NCBI GenBank assembly: GCA_949300325.1
Contig: CASGDQ010000013.1
Coordinates: forward strand, 62,001-126,000
Direction: 5' to 3'
Length of the DNA: 64,000 nt
From: an uncultured Spirochaetales bacterium
GTDB taxonomy: Bacteria > Spirochaetota > Spirochaetia > Sphaerochaetales > Sphaerochaetaceae
In this document: positions 1-7,913 of the stretch, piece by piece
Position numbering within the stretch: position 1 is the stretch's first letter
How the letters are laid out: every line of letters starts with the position of its first letter
Position numbers and translations under genes: made by a program
Notes under the pieces: generated by a model
What the model was told of the DNA's origin: nothing
Databases searched by the model: none
The model's input: the letters and a program-made list of their open reading frames with translations, nothing else

Positions 1-370
1 TGAGAATCGAAGCCTGCATCTCATCAGGACGGGGATTATCTCCGCATAGAACCCGGAGGACAACGCTTCCGCTTATAGCGATCGCCGCCCCGACGCTTAT
101 ATCCTGCCCTCCCGAGGCTGCAGTGACCAAAGTCATTCCAATTGCAAGGATGGCAAGTTCGGAAGCATTATCCAAAATAGTGATCAGATATCCAGAGAGA
201 ACAGGATCTCCAGCACTGTTTCTGGCGTAGTTTATCTGAAAAAACGAAGGATCTGCGATCAAATTGAATATGATCAGAATCAACAGAGCGGCAATAGGAA
301 TGAATATCTGCTTTCTCATCAGCTGGGTAAGCTTTTTCACGCCGCTGTTCTTAATGGCTGCCTCTTTCAA
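1..370 (-). CDS. Sugar ABC transporter permease, YtfT/RbsC-like (3' end missing)
   Basis: The reading frame enters from the left edge and covers about the first 123 residues of an inner-membrane permease. It has an amphipathic basic N-terminus, a hydrophobic helix at about residues 18-35, and the GMTLVTAASGGQDISVGA stretch that is characteristic of RbsC/YtfT-type permeases. The start is a TTG at 368-370 that overlaps the TGA stop of the ATPase gene upstream (ATTGA), and the GGAGGGGG just before it acts as ribosome binding site, so translation is coupled. It belongs to the binding protein-ATPase-permease operon that starts near 2.96 kb. The family fit is clear; the transported sugar is not determined. 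The remainder of the gene, and perhaps a second permease, lies outside the window. Confidence 0.88.
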   Translation of the reverse strand, partial: MKEAAIKNSGVKKLTQLMRKQIFIPIAALLILIIFNLIADPSFFQINYARNSAGDPVLSGYLITILDNASELAILAIGMTLVTAASGGQDISVGAAIAISGSVVLRVLCGDNPRPDEMQASIL

Positions 371-1872
371 TTTCCCCCTCCTGCAATTGTATTCATCACA
401 TTATTCTGTGTGAGTCCGTCTCCTGAAATCTCTCCTACCTGTTTTCCATCCCTCATGACATAAAGCTTGGAACAGGTTCTGAGCATCTCATCGATTTCAG
501 AGGAGATGAATGTAACACTCCTTCCTTCTTTAGCTAAATCAAGCACAAGCTTCTGGATTTCGATCTTGGTTCCGATATCGATCCCCCTTGTCGGCTCATC
601 AAGAATGAGATATTGCGGATTTGTCAAAAGCCAACGTGCAAGGATTACCTTCTGCTGGTTTCCTCCCGAAAGGGATTTTATCGGAGTATCAGGAGACTCG
701 GTCTTGATTTCAAGAAGCTTGATATACTTATCTGCGAATTCCTCCGCCTTAGATCTTGAAATCGGTCCGAAGAAGCCTTTCATGACCTGAAGCGCAAGGA
801 TTATATTCTCCCTTACAGAGAGATCCCCTACAATCCCATCCTTCTTCCTGTCCTCGGGCAGATATCCGATGCCGTATCTCATAGCATCCCTCGGTTTTGA
901 TATATGCACATCCTTTCCGCCGACTTTGACCTTTCCTCCAGTAACCTTATCCGCACCGAAGATGGCGCGCACCGATTCGCTCCTGCCGGAGCCAAGGAGT
1001 CCGGTAAAGCCGTTGACCTCCCCTTTATGGATTTGGAAATTAAAAGGATTTGAAGCAACGCTAGCCAGTCCTGCAGCTTCATACACGATATCGCTGCTAA
1101 CAGACTCAAGGCCGTCGGAGCTCTTTATCTCAGAAAGGTCGTCAAGCTCTTTTCCAAGCATCTTTGAAACCAGCTCTACACGCGGCAGATTCTCTATCGC
1201 ATATGAGCCCACAAGCTTGCCATCCCTTAGGACAGTGATCCTGTCGCATACCTCATAGACCTGGTCGAGGAAGTGTGTCACAAAGATGATTCCAACTCCT
1301 CTGCTTTTCAAATCAAGCATGAGCTTGAAAAGCTTTGCAACTTCGGTCTCATCGAGCGATGATGTAGGCTCATCAAGGATCAGGACCTTGCAATCCATAT
1401 CCACAGCCCGTGCAATCGCCACCATCTGCTGTACGGCTATCGAGCATGTTCCAAGCTGCTGCTCGGCTTTTGCAGGGATCTGAAGGCTTTCCAGGATCTT
1501 CGTGGCATCGCAATTCATTTTTCGCCATTTGGTGATCTTTGCCTTTCCCCGCCCTATATACATATTCTCCGCCACTGTAAGATTCGGGCAGAGCGTGATT
1601 TCCTGATAAACAGTGCTTATACCCATATTCTGGGCATCTTCAGGGGATTTTATATGCACCTCGCCGTCGACGCCTTTCAAATAGACTTTTCCCCCATCCT
1701 TTTCATAAACACCTGTGAGGACTTTGATAAGCGTTGACTTTCCAGCTCCGTTTTCACCCATCAGAGCATGGATTTCCCCTTCTTTAAGCGTAAAATCGAC
1801 ATTCTGCAGTGCTTTTACGCTATAAAAGCTTTTTGAGATTCCTCTCATTTCAAGAACAGAATCCTTCTGCAT
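367..1872 (-). CDS. ytfR: Sugar ABC transporter ATP-binding protein, YtfR/RbsA-like
   Basis: A 501-residue double ATPase that powers sugar import at the inner membrane. The first half has Walker A GENGAGKST (about residues 39-47), the atypical signature CSIAVQQMVAIARA and Walker B ILDEPTSSLD. The second half has the degenerate GLLGSGRSE loop and a regular LSGGNQQKVILAR signature, an arrangement typical of the RbsA/MglA/YtfR family. The ATG is preceded by AAGGAGTG. Immediately upstream lies the binding-protein gene, from which it is separated by a hairpin-containing gap; downstream the permease start overlaps its stop. The YtfQ-like binding protein suggests galactofuranose or a related pentose/hexose as substrate, but this is inference. 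Confidence 0.92.
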   Translation of the reverse strand: MQKDSVLEMRGISKSFYSVKALQNVDFTLKEGEIHALMGENGAGKSTLIKVLTGVYEKDGGKVYLKGVDGEVHIKSPEDAQNMGISTVYQEITLCPNLTVAENMYIGRGKAKITKWRKMNCDATKILESLQIPAKAEQQLGTCSIAVQQMVAIARAVDMDCKVLILDEPTSSLDETEVAKLFKLMLDLKSRGVGIIFVTHFLDQVYEVCDRITVLRDGKLVGSYAIENLPRVELVSKMLGKELDDLSEIKSSDGLESVSSDIVYEAAGLASVASNPFNFQIHKGEVNGFTGLLGSGRSESVRAIFGADKVTGGKVKVGGKDVHISKPRDAMRYGIGYLPEDRKKDGIVGDLSVRENIILALQVMKGFFGPISRSKAEEFADKYIKLLEIKTESPDTPIKSLSGGNQQKVILARWLLTNPQYLILDEPTRGIDIGTKIEIQKLVLDLAKEGRSVTFISSEIDEMLRTCSKLYVMRDGKQVGEISGDGLTQNNVMNTIAGGGN

Positions 1873-1910
1873 GCCATATCACTCCTTTTTTGATTTTGCC
1901 ATTTGACAAT

Positions 1911-1954
1911 CAAGGCACGTGGAGTGCATCTACATGAGCCTTCCCCGTGCCTTG
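1911..1954 (-). promoter_or_regulatory. Intercistronic stem-loop between binding-protein and ATPase genes
   Basis: Perfect 9-bp inverted arms, CAAGGCACG at 1911-1919 and CGTGCCTTG at 1946-1954, enclose a 26-nt loop in the gap between the binding-protein gene and the ATPase gene. No T-run follows on the minus strand, so it is more likely an mRNA-stabilising or partial-attenuation hairpin than a full terminator. Such hairpins commonly keep the binding-protein message more abundant than that of the membrane components. Confidence 0.6.
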
Positions 1955-1986
1955 CCTTCCAGAAAATGATCCTCTCTTATTTCTGC

Positions 1987-2958
1987 TTAGATTCCATACT
2001 TCTCCACATCTTCTGCGGTGATCGTGGAAGCATCAAAACCTCTCTCCTCAAGATAGATGACCTTTTCTGCAGGCTGGATGCCCTGCTCGAGGTTCTTGAT
2101 GATCTCGTCGATGTATGCAGCCTGGAACGGGTTGCACTGTCCATCATAGTTCCATCTTCCTGCAAGCAGCTCCTCAAGAGCCCACTTGTTTGTATCGAAG
2201 CCCATGATGATCACATCGCCGTCGACGCCGTGGGAGATGTTTGCCCTGTCAAGTGCAGCAACCGCACCGCGTGCCATATCGTCGTTTTCAGCATAGATCA
2301 CATTGAAAGGAGTTCCGGCATCGATTACGGACTGTACGATCTGCTGAGCCGTCTCAGCATTCCATTCTGCTGTCTGCTGGGTTACAAGATTCCAGTTGCT
2401 GTTTGCAGCGACCATTGCATCGAGAGCGCCTGTTCTTCCAATCTGTGCAGCCGATCCCATGACACCCTGGATATGGATGATGTTGTATTCAGAAAGCCCC
2501 TGGGATGCGAGCCAGTTAACGGCTGTCTCACCTTCTAATGCCATATCGGATACGATTGAAGCCACATAGAGGCTCTCATCTGCATCGATTGTGCGGTCGA
2601 AAAGGATTACATAGATTCCAGCATTCTGAGCATCCTGGAGAACCGAATCCCAACCTGCTGTTCCAGCTGCGGAAATAAGGAGGTAGTCGACCTCATTCTG
2701 AATGAAGTTCTGAGCCGCGGCGATCTGCTCGTCGTTTCTAAGGCTATAGAAGAATGATGCGTCATAACCATTTTCTTCTGTGAACATGGCTTTCATGTCG
2801 TTATCGTTTGCCGTGCGGTAGCCCGATTCATTAGGATCGTTGTTGATAATACCGACTCTGATAAGTCCACCCTCATCTGCTGCTTCCTTTGAGCCCTGAG
2901 CGAAAACTGCTCCAACAGCAAGAAGCACAACCAGCAAAGAAACCAATAATTTCTTCAT
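1987..2958 (-). CDS. ytfQ: Periplasmic sugar-binding protein, YtfQ-like
   Basis: A 323-residue type-I periplasmic binding protein. Residues 1-20 form a Sec signal ending VGAVFA, a signal-peptidase I site with no lipobox. The mature part shows the family pattern RVGIINNDPNESGYRTAN, then QNFIQNEVDYLLISAAGTAGW and LFDRTIDADESLY, very close to E. coli YtfQ (galactofuranose binding). ATG at 2958 is chosen over an upstream in-frame start because AGAGGT lies 7 nt before it and the signal peptide starts there. First gene of the operon with the RbsA-type ATPase and permease, divergent from a GntR/LacI-type regulator. Substrate by family resemblance only. Confidence 0.9.
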   Translation of the reverse strand: MKKLLVSLLVVLLAVGAVFAQGSKEAADEGGLIRVGIINNDPNESGYRTANDNDMKAMFTEENGYDASFFYSLRNDEQIAAAQNFIQNEVDYLLISAAGTAGWDSVLQDAQNAGIYVILFDRTIDADESLYVASIVSDMALEGETAVNWLASQGLSEYNIIHIQGVMGSAAQIGRTGALDAMVAANSNWNLVTQQTAEWNAETAQQIVQSVIDAGTPFNVIYAENDDMARGAVAALDRANISHGVDGDVIIMGFDTNKWALEELLAGRWNYDGQCNPFQAAYIDEIIKNLEQGIQPAEKVIYLEERGFDASTITAEDVEKYGI

Positions 2959-3084
2959 TTTTTTACCTCTCTTTTTTTTTATCAGACACCGTTTAATTCT
3001 TTCCCGATGTCCAATTGAAATTACACCATGGGATTTTTGAGCTGTCAACAAATTTTTTAGATTTTCGGCAAAGTAATCATTATT

Positions 3085-3241
3085 TTAAATACAACTTTAT
3101 TATTTAAATATTTTTTAAATACAATTTATTAAGTATTTTTGCTGAAAAAATAATATATTCGGCAAGAAAGAAAAATACATAAAATACAAATTTTTTCATA
3201 TTAAATACAACTTATCCAAAAATCTAAAAATAAATACATTT
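3085..3241. promoter_or_regulatory. AT-rich divergent promoter region with repeated TTAAATACAA motifs
   Basis: The 333-bp gap between the ytfQ-like gene and the divergent regulator is strongly AT-rich and holds direct repeats: TTAAATACAACTTTATT at 3085-3101, TTAAATACAATTTATTA at 3115-3131, TTAAATACAACTTAT at 3201-3215, with weaker copies AAAATACAAATTT at 3181 and TAAATACATTT at 3231. Repeats of this kind beside a GntR/LacI hybrid regulator are plausible operators. No clean -35/-10 pair could be assigned among so many A/T runs. Confidence 0.45.
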
Positions 3242-3291
3242 CCATTATATTAAAAACCATGCTATCATCTGACAAAAGGTGGTAAAGCAAA

Positions 3292-4368
3292 GTGGCCTCG
3301 AGATATATGCAGCTTGCGGATCTTTTAAGAGGAGAAATCGCAAGAATCTTGAAGGAAGGAAGTAATCGTCTTCCAACAGAGAAGGAAATCTCCTTTTCCT
3401 ACGATGTGAGCAGACAGACAGTAAGGAACGCTCTAGGAGTTCTTGAAAGCGAGGGACTCATAGAAAGGAAGCAAGGAAGCGGCTCCTATATAAGGGAGGT
3501 CAGAAAAGACAGATCCGATACAAAGCAGATTGCTGTGGTGACAACTTTCATCGATGACTATATCTTCCCATCAATCCTTCACGACGCACAAAACATCTTC
3601 GAGATAAATGGATACTCCACACTTGTTTATGCTACAGAAAACAAAGTCGAGCGAGAAAGGGAAATCCTGCTGTCCCTGCTTGAGAAAAATGTCAGCGCTA
3701 TCCTGATCGAAGGGTCGAAAACCGCCCTTCCTACCCCGAATACGGATATTTTCTCAAAACTGAAGGAAATGGAAATTCCTGTCCTTTTCTTACACGGGGC
3801 ATACCACAACCTTCCTGATTTTCCATGCGTCCTTGATGACAATTATGAAGGAGGATACCTGCTTACAAAGTATCTGATAGAAAAAGGGCACTCGAAGATC
3901 GCCGGCATATTCAAAAGCGACGACATGCAAGGGCCGGAAAGGTATCATGGTGTGGTTGCAGCAATGGTGGATGCAGGACTCAGGATAAACGACAGCTCAT
4001 TCTGCTGGTATGACAGCGAAGACAGAAAAGCGATCATAAGCGGCCATGGTGCCGACAGGATCGACCGTTTCATCAATAAAAGGCTTTCCGGGTCCACCGC
4101 CGTTGTCTGCTATAACGACGAAATTGCATACACTCTTATAAAAAGAATGATAGAGTTCGGGAAAAAAGTTCCTGAAGACATATCTGTAGTAAGCTTCGAC
4201 AACAGCTTCTACAGCCAAATCGGAGCAGTCCCAATCACATCGCTTGGACATAAAAGCCAGAGGACGGGAAAGACAGCGGCTGAAATCCTTGTTTCGATGC
4301 TCTCTAAGGAAAATAATGAACAGTCTATAAAACTGAAATGGGAGCTGACAGCCCGCGCCAGCGGCTGA
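3292..4368 (+). CDS. GntR-family transcriptional regulator with LacI-type sensor domain (AraR-like)
   Basis: A 358-residue repressor with the architecture of Bacillus AraR. Residues 1-70 are a GntR winged helix-turn-helix (LPTEKEISFSYDVSRQTVRN, then LESEGLIERKQGSGSYI). Residues 80-355 are a LacI/periplasmic-binding-like sugar sensor (KQIAVVTTFIDDYIFPSIL, VSVVSFDNS, ITSLGHKSQRTGKTAAEILV). The start is GTG at 3292, preceded by AAAGGTGG; an internal ATG at 3307 would cut into the DNA-binding domain. It is divergent from the sugar ABC operon, so it most likely represses that operon and itself, with release by the imported sugar. The effector is unknown. Confidence 0.85.
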   Translation: MASRYMQLADLLRGEIARILKEGSNRLPTEKEISFSYDVSRQTVRNALGVLESEGLIERKQGSGSYIREVRKDRSDTKQIAVVTTFIDDYIFPSILHDAQNIFEINGYSTLVYATENKVEREREILLSLLEKNVSAILIEGSKTALPTPNTDIFSKLKEMEIPVLFLHGAYHNLPDFPCVLDDNYEGGYLLTKYLIEKGHSKIAGIFKSDDMQGPERYHGVVAAMVDAGLRINDSSFCWYDSEDRKAIISGHGADRIDRFINKRLSGSTAVVCYNDEIAYTLIKRMIEFGKKVPEDISVVSFDNSFYSQIGAVPITSLGHKSQRTGKTAAEILVSMLSKENNEQSIKLKWELTARASG

Positions 4369-4533
4369 TGGATCCACTATCTTTCATTAAGAACGTTATT
4401 TACCATGAGAACAAAGTGGTTCTAGAACATGTGATACTAAACGCAAAAAGAATCAGAAAGGAAGAGGCCTCAGATAGTATTCTTGATCACAATATAGATG
4501 TCCGCATAATCTCATTTCCAAAAGATGAGGATA

Positions 4534-5283
4534 TCATTTCCCATCCTTTTCAGAACTTGCAAATGTCCAAGAAAAGAAGATATCCCTTATCTTCCTGTAA
4601 TCACCTCTTTTTATGAGGATCGTGGAACCTTCTTTCATCACTATATGATTCGGCGTTATTGTGCTTATGGCATCAAGGTTGACAATATAACCGCGGTATG
4701 GGCTGAAAAAACGTCCGGGGCACAGCCTCTCCAGCTCTTTTATGAGCGCAGTGAGCGTTTGCCTGATTTCCTCAAAAACACCTTGCTTCGTATGCACGAC
4801 ACGGCGATATCCTATGCTCTCTATATAAAATATGTCATCGCAGATGATGCTCTGCAGGACGGAATTCTTCATGTGTATGACGAGCCTGGCCTCCGCTTTC
4901 TCGTCATAGGCGGGAACAGCCCTGTCCAACGCCTGCTTCAAAGCCTCGTAATCAACAGGCTTCGTAACATAATGCACAGCTCCTATGTCGTAAGCATCGA
5001 TGGCATAATCATGGCTGATGGTTATAAAGATAATTCGGGTCTTCGGATTGAGAGCATGGATTTTTCTAGCTATATCGGTCCCCAGCGCCTCTGGCATGAT
5101 TATGTCCAATATCACGATATCATAGCTAGAGCCGCTATCAAAATCATTTAACAGCTGATTCGGGGAAGTATATTTTACAGTCTCATATTCAAAATTGGGA
5201 TTCGTCTGGAAATATCTGTCGATATTCTGAGCGACAGAATCAAGACTCATGACATTATCATCACATGCGGCTATACGGAGCAT
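4534..5283 (-). CDS. LytTR-family response regulator
   Basis: A 249-residue LytR/AlgR-type regulator. Residues 1-120 form the receiver: acidic pair DD at 8-9, phosphorylation site Asp60 in VILDIIMPE and conserved Lys108 in YVTKPVD. Residues about 135-245 are the LytTR DNA-binding domain (DDIFYIESIGYRRVVHT, FFSPYRGYIVNLDAI). It lies 98 bp downstream of the AgrC-like kinase gene on the same strand, so the two form a two-component pair. It is the last gene of the long same-strand run that starts at 14108. Targets cannot be read from the sequence. Confidence 0.93.
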   Translation of the reverse strand: MLRIAACDDNVMSLDSVAQNIDRYFQTNPNFEYETVKYTSPNQLLNDFDSGSSYDIVILDIIMPEALGTDIARKIHALNPKTRIIFITISHDYAIDAYDIGAVHYVTKPVDYEALKQALDRAVPAYDEKAEARLVIHMKNSVLQSIICDDIFYIESIGYRRVVHTKQGVFEEIRQTLTALIKELERLCPGRFFSPYRGYIVNLDAISTITPNHIVMKEGSTILIKRGDYRKIRDIFFSWTFASSEKDGK

Positions 5284-5381
5284 ACGGCAAAATCCTCAAT
5301 CTTTTAAAGACCAGAAGAATTCTACCCCAATAGAATAGCTCGGGCAATACATCAGGCCGGCTGCCTGAGCAGAAAACCGGA

Positions 5382-6668
5382 TTAATCTTCGAGAGGAAGT
5401 ATTACCCTTGATATAAAGACGTTTCCTTCAGTCTCCTGCTGCAAAAGACCCTTATGACGGGAAAGTATGTGCTTTACGCTTTTCAGCCCTATCCCCCCAC
5501 CATCCTTTGTGGTCTCAAGCCTGCCGCTGCTCCATTTCACATTGCCGGAAAAAGTGTTTTTTATTTCCATGAGCAGCCGGCCGTTTGAAACCTTTGAATA
5601 AATACAAACAGAGGGGGAATCACATTTCGAAGCGGCCTCGATCGCATTTTCCAGCAGATTCCCCACCACCGAGACGAAATCGATATCGTTCAGAGACGGT
5701 TTTTTAGGAAGCTGCACGTCTATTTTGAAATCTATCCCCTTCAGGTTGCAGCTGCGCCATGCGATGCGGAGCTGGGCATCTAAGAGCGGATTAGCGCACC
5801 AGGACATTAGGCGTTCGGAATGCATCGACTCATCCAGAGCTCCCAGATATTTTTTAGCTTCATCCACACGCCCTGCCTCCAGAAACTCGAGGACCATGCG
5901 GTCATGATGTCTCTGGTCATGCCTCAGGGCTTTTGCTTTCTCGACGAAGTTCTTTTCTGCCTCCAGCTCGCCTTCCAAAATCCGCTGACGGCTCAAAACC
6001 CTTTCCATCTCGATCTTCCTGTCAGAAAGCCTTACAATGCGGATCGTCAACGAGAAGATTGCAGCAATAACGAGGCTCAACACGCAAAGTATGATGAACT
6101 TTTTCCCTGGATCCGGGATGAAAAGCGCCGAAAAGATCACATAAACCAATATGAAAATGCCGAGTATCCAGGAAAAAACCGTGATCTCCACCCCTTGCCC
6201 GCATAGCCCGTCCACAAGACTGTATAGCTCGTCCTTCAAAAATAATTTTAAGAGTATGATCAGCAAGACGGTGAACATGGACCTGATTACTATTTGCGCA
6301 GTATCCAAATGCTCTGGAAAAAGTATTGCGGCAATGCAATTTGCAAAACCCACAAAAAGCATGAACACCGCCACATATATTATATAGATGAACAGCCGCT
6401 CCACAAGCGGAGAGCCGGTGCAGAACAAGCAGAAGAACACCCCCATCACGACAAGCATCATGAATGCGGTGAAGTATATCTGGGAAGTCGGGGAAGGTAT
6501 CAAAACAAAGATGACGCCTCCTAGCAGCGAAATCAATACAGTCATGATTGCCATAACAGGAGCCATATTCTTTTTTCTTTCGTCATTACGGATCAGGATT
6601 GCCAATGTAAGTCCATGTGAAATGGCCGACGAAAGCAATCTGGCTATATACAGTGTTTGTTCAGACAT
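5382..6668 (-). CDS. AgrC/LytS-type sensor histidine kinase
   Basis: A 428-residue membrane sensor. Residues 1-215 hold six or seven hydrophobic helices, a short linker coiled coil follows (about 218-250), and the phospho-acceptor box LRHDQRHHDRM lies near residue 256. The ATPase domain has NLLENAIEAA (N box) and DGGGIGLKSV (glycine box), as in GHKL kinases of the AgrC/ComD class that pair with LytTR regulators. Start ATG with GGGGTGAG before it. The gene sits between a sugar-binding-like lipoprotein and its LytTR partner, so the lipoprotein could be an accessory ligand sensor for it (inference). Confidence 0.9.
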   Translation of the reverse strand: MSEQTLYIARLLSSAISHGLTLAILIRNDERKKNMAPVMAIMTVLISLLGGVIFVLIPSPTSQIYFTAFMMLVVMGVFFCLFCTGSPLVERLFIYIIYVAVFMLFVGFANCIAAILFPEHLDTAQIVIRSMFTVLLIILLKLFLKDELYSLVDGLCGQGVEITVFSWILGIFILVYVIFSALFIPDPGKKFIILCVLSLVIAAIFSLTIRIVRLSDRKIEMERVLSRQRILEGELEAEKNFVEKAKALRHDQRHHDRMVLEFLEAGRVDEAKKYLGALDESMHSERLMSWCANPLLDAQLRIAWRSCNLKGIDFKIDVQLPKKPSLNDIDFVSVVGNLLENAIEAASKCDSPSVCIYSKVSNGRLLMEIKNTFSGNVKWSSGRLETTKDGGGIGLKSVKHILSRHKGLLQQETEGNVFISRVILPLED

Positions 6669-6792
6669 CGTTTCTCACCCCAACATTTTTTTCATGCAGA
6701 CCCGTTTTCAAGATGCATGCCATACTATCAATATCCCATATATCCACAAAAGAAAAAAGAATAATCAGAAATATGCGGGATATATTTCAGTT

Positions 6793-7872
6793 TCAATATC
6801 CGATCAGATTCTTCAGCCATAAGCTTGAAGCAAAGTTGCCAGCATCCCCATAGCCGGAAGCTGTGATGATATAGCCGTCATCGCTCTTTCTTATATCATC
6901 GGCAGTAACAAGGCTTGCGGGCATCTCGAGCAAGGAGCCGTTTTCTTGGCATCCTGCCATCTCAAGAGCCAGCAGCCTGACACCTTGCTCCCCGTTAGCA
7001 CGGAAATCCGTGCAGGAGGAGGCTTTCCATACTGAATCCGGACTCAGCATCATTTCGATATCGGCCTGGCATATGTCGACGCTTACCATCGGTTTATCAG
7101 CACATGCTTCCATCATCGCCTTCCATACTCCGCGTCCATATGCATCGTAGGCCACCCACACCGCATCATACTCATCTGATGAGACATCTTTTAAAGCTTC
7201 CTTCATCGCCTCATAGGCCGCATTCTCGACATCGGGGACGCTGACATCTGGAGATATTGTCATCACTGTCTCTATTTTTCCAGACTCCTCGTATCCCGCA
7301 TAGCCTTTCTGCCGCCTGTCGAACGCGGCAATATAATCGGGCACCCAGACCTTCAAAAGCCTTACCGGCCCCTGCTTTTCATCAAACAAGCCGATCAGAT
7401 AATCAAGCAGAAGCGATGCAAGCTGGCTGTCATCCTGAAAAAAGCGCGTAACACCCTCGATCTCCGCCTCTTTTCCGCTCGAATCGATGAACTGCGTATC
7501 GAACGTGACGATTTTCAGCTCCGGATGCTTGGCAAGGACCTCCTTTATCAGATCATAGGAATAGGAGACGCCTCCATGGGAGAGAAACAGTCCGTCATAC
7601 CCCTCGTCTGCAAGCACTCTGACATATGTGATGAACATGCTGTCATAGCCTCCAGTGAAATGGACGCTGCATGTCATGCCAAGCTTGGAAGCAGTTTCCC
7701 TCGCACCGTTTGCGGCATCGAGAAATATATCGCTTGGGGCCATATTTATTATGTATGCTATTTTCTTGCCTGCAACTGGAGAGCTGTCATCATTCATAGA
7801 AGTGGATGCACATCCAAATAACAGCACTGCAAGCACCAGAGCAAGACAGATTTGTGTAAAAAAACGTTTCAT
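6793..7872 (-). CDS. Periplasmic-binding-protein-like lipoprotein (sensor accessory?)
   Basis: A 359-residue lipoprotein. The signal peptide ends in the lipobox LLFGCAS, with Cys21 the acylated residue. The mature part is a type-I (ribose-binding-like) domain: KIAYIINMAPSDIFLDAANG, GYDGLFLSHGG, KIVTFDTQFID, YDAVWVAYDAYGRG. No permease or ATPase gene of the matching class is adjacent; instead it lies 124 bp upstream of the histidine-kinase gene. Binding proteins located beside LytS-type kinases often act as extracellular sensors, so a sensing role is more likely than transport. The ATG is preceded by AAGGAG. It is 41 bp downstream of the symporter fusion gene. Confidence 0.82.
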   Translation of the reverse strand: MKRFFTQICLALVLAVLLFGCASTSMNDDSSPVAGKKIAYIINMAPSDIFLDAANGARETASKLGMTCSVHFTGGYDSMFITYVRVLADEGYDGLFLSHGGVSYSYDLIKEVLAKHPELKIVTFDTQFIDSSGKEAEIEGVTRFFQDDSQLASLLLDYLIGLFDEKQGPVRLLKVWVPDYIAAFDRRQKGYAGYEESGKIETVMTISPDVSVPDVENAAYEAMKEALKDVSSDEYDAVWVAYDAYGRGVWKAMMEACADKPMVSVDICQADIEMMLSPDSVWKASSCTDFRANGEQGVRLLALEMAGCQENGSLLEMPASLVTADDIRKSDDGYIITASGYGDAGNFASSLWLKNLIGY

Positions 7873-7913
7873 AGAATACTCCTTATTAAATCAGATCAAA
7901 CGAGAGGCTTCCA

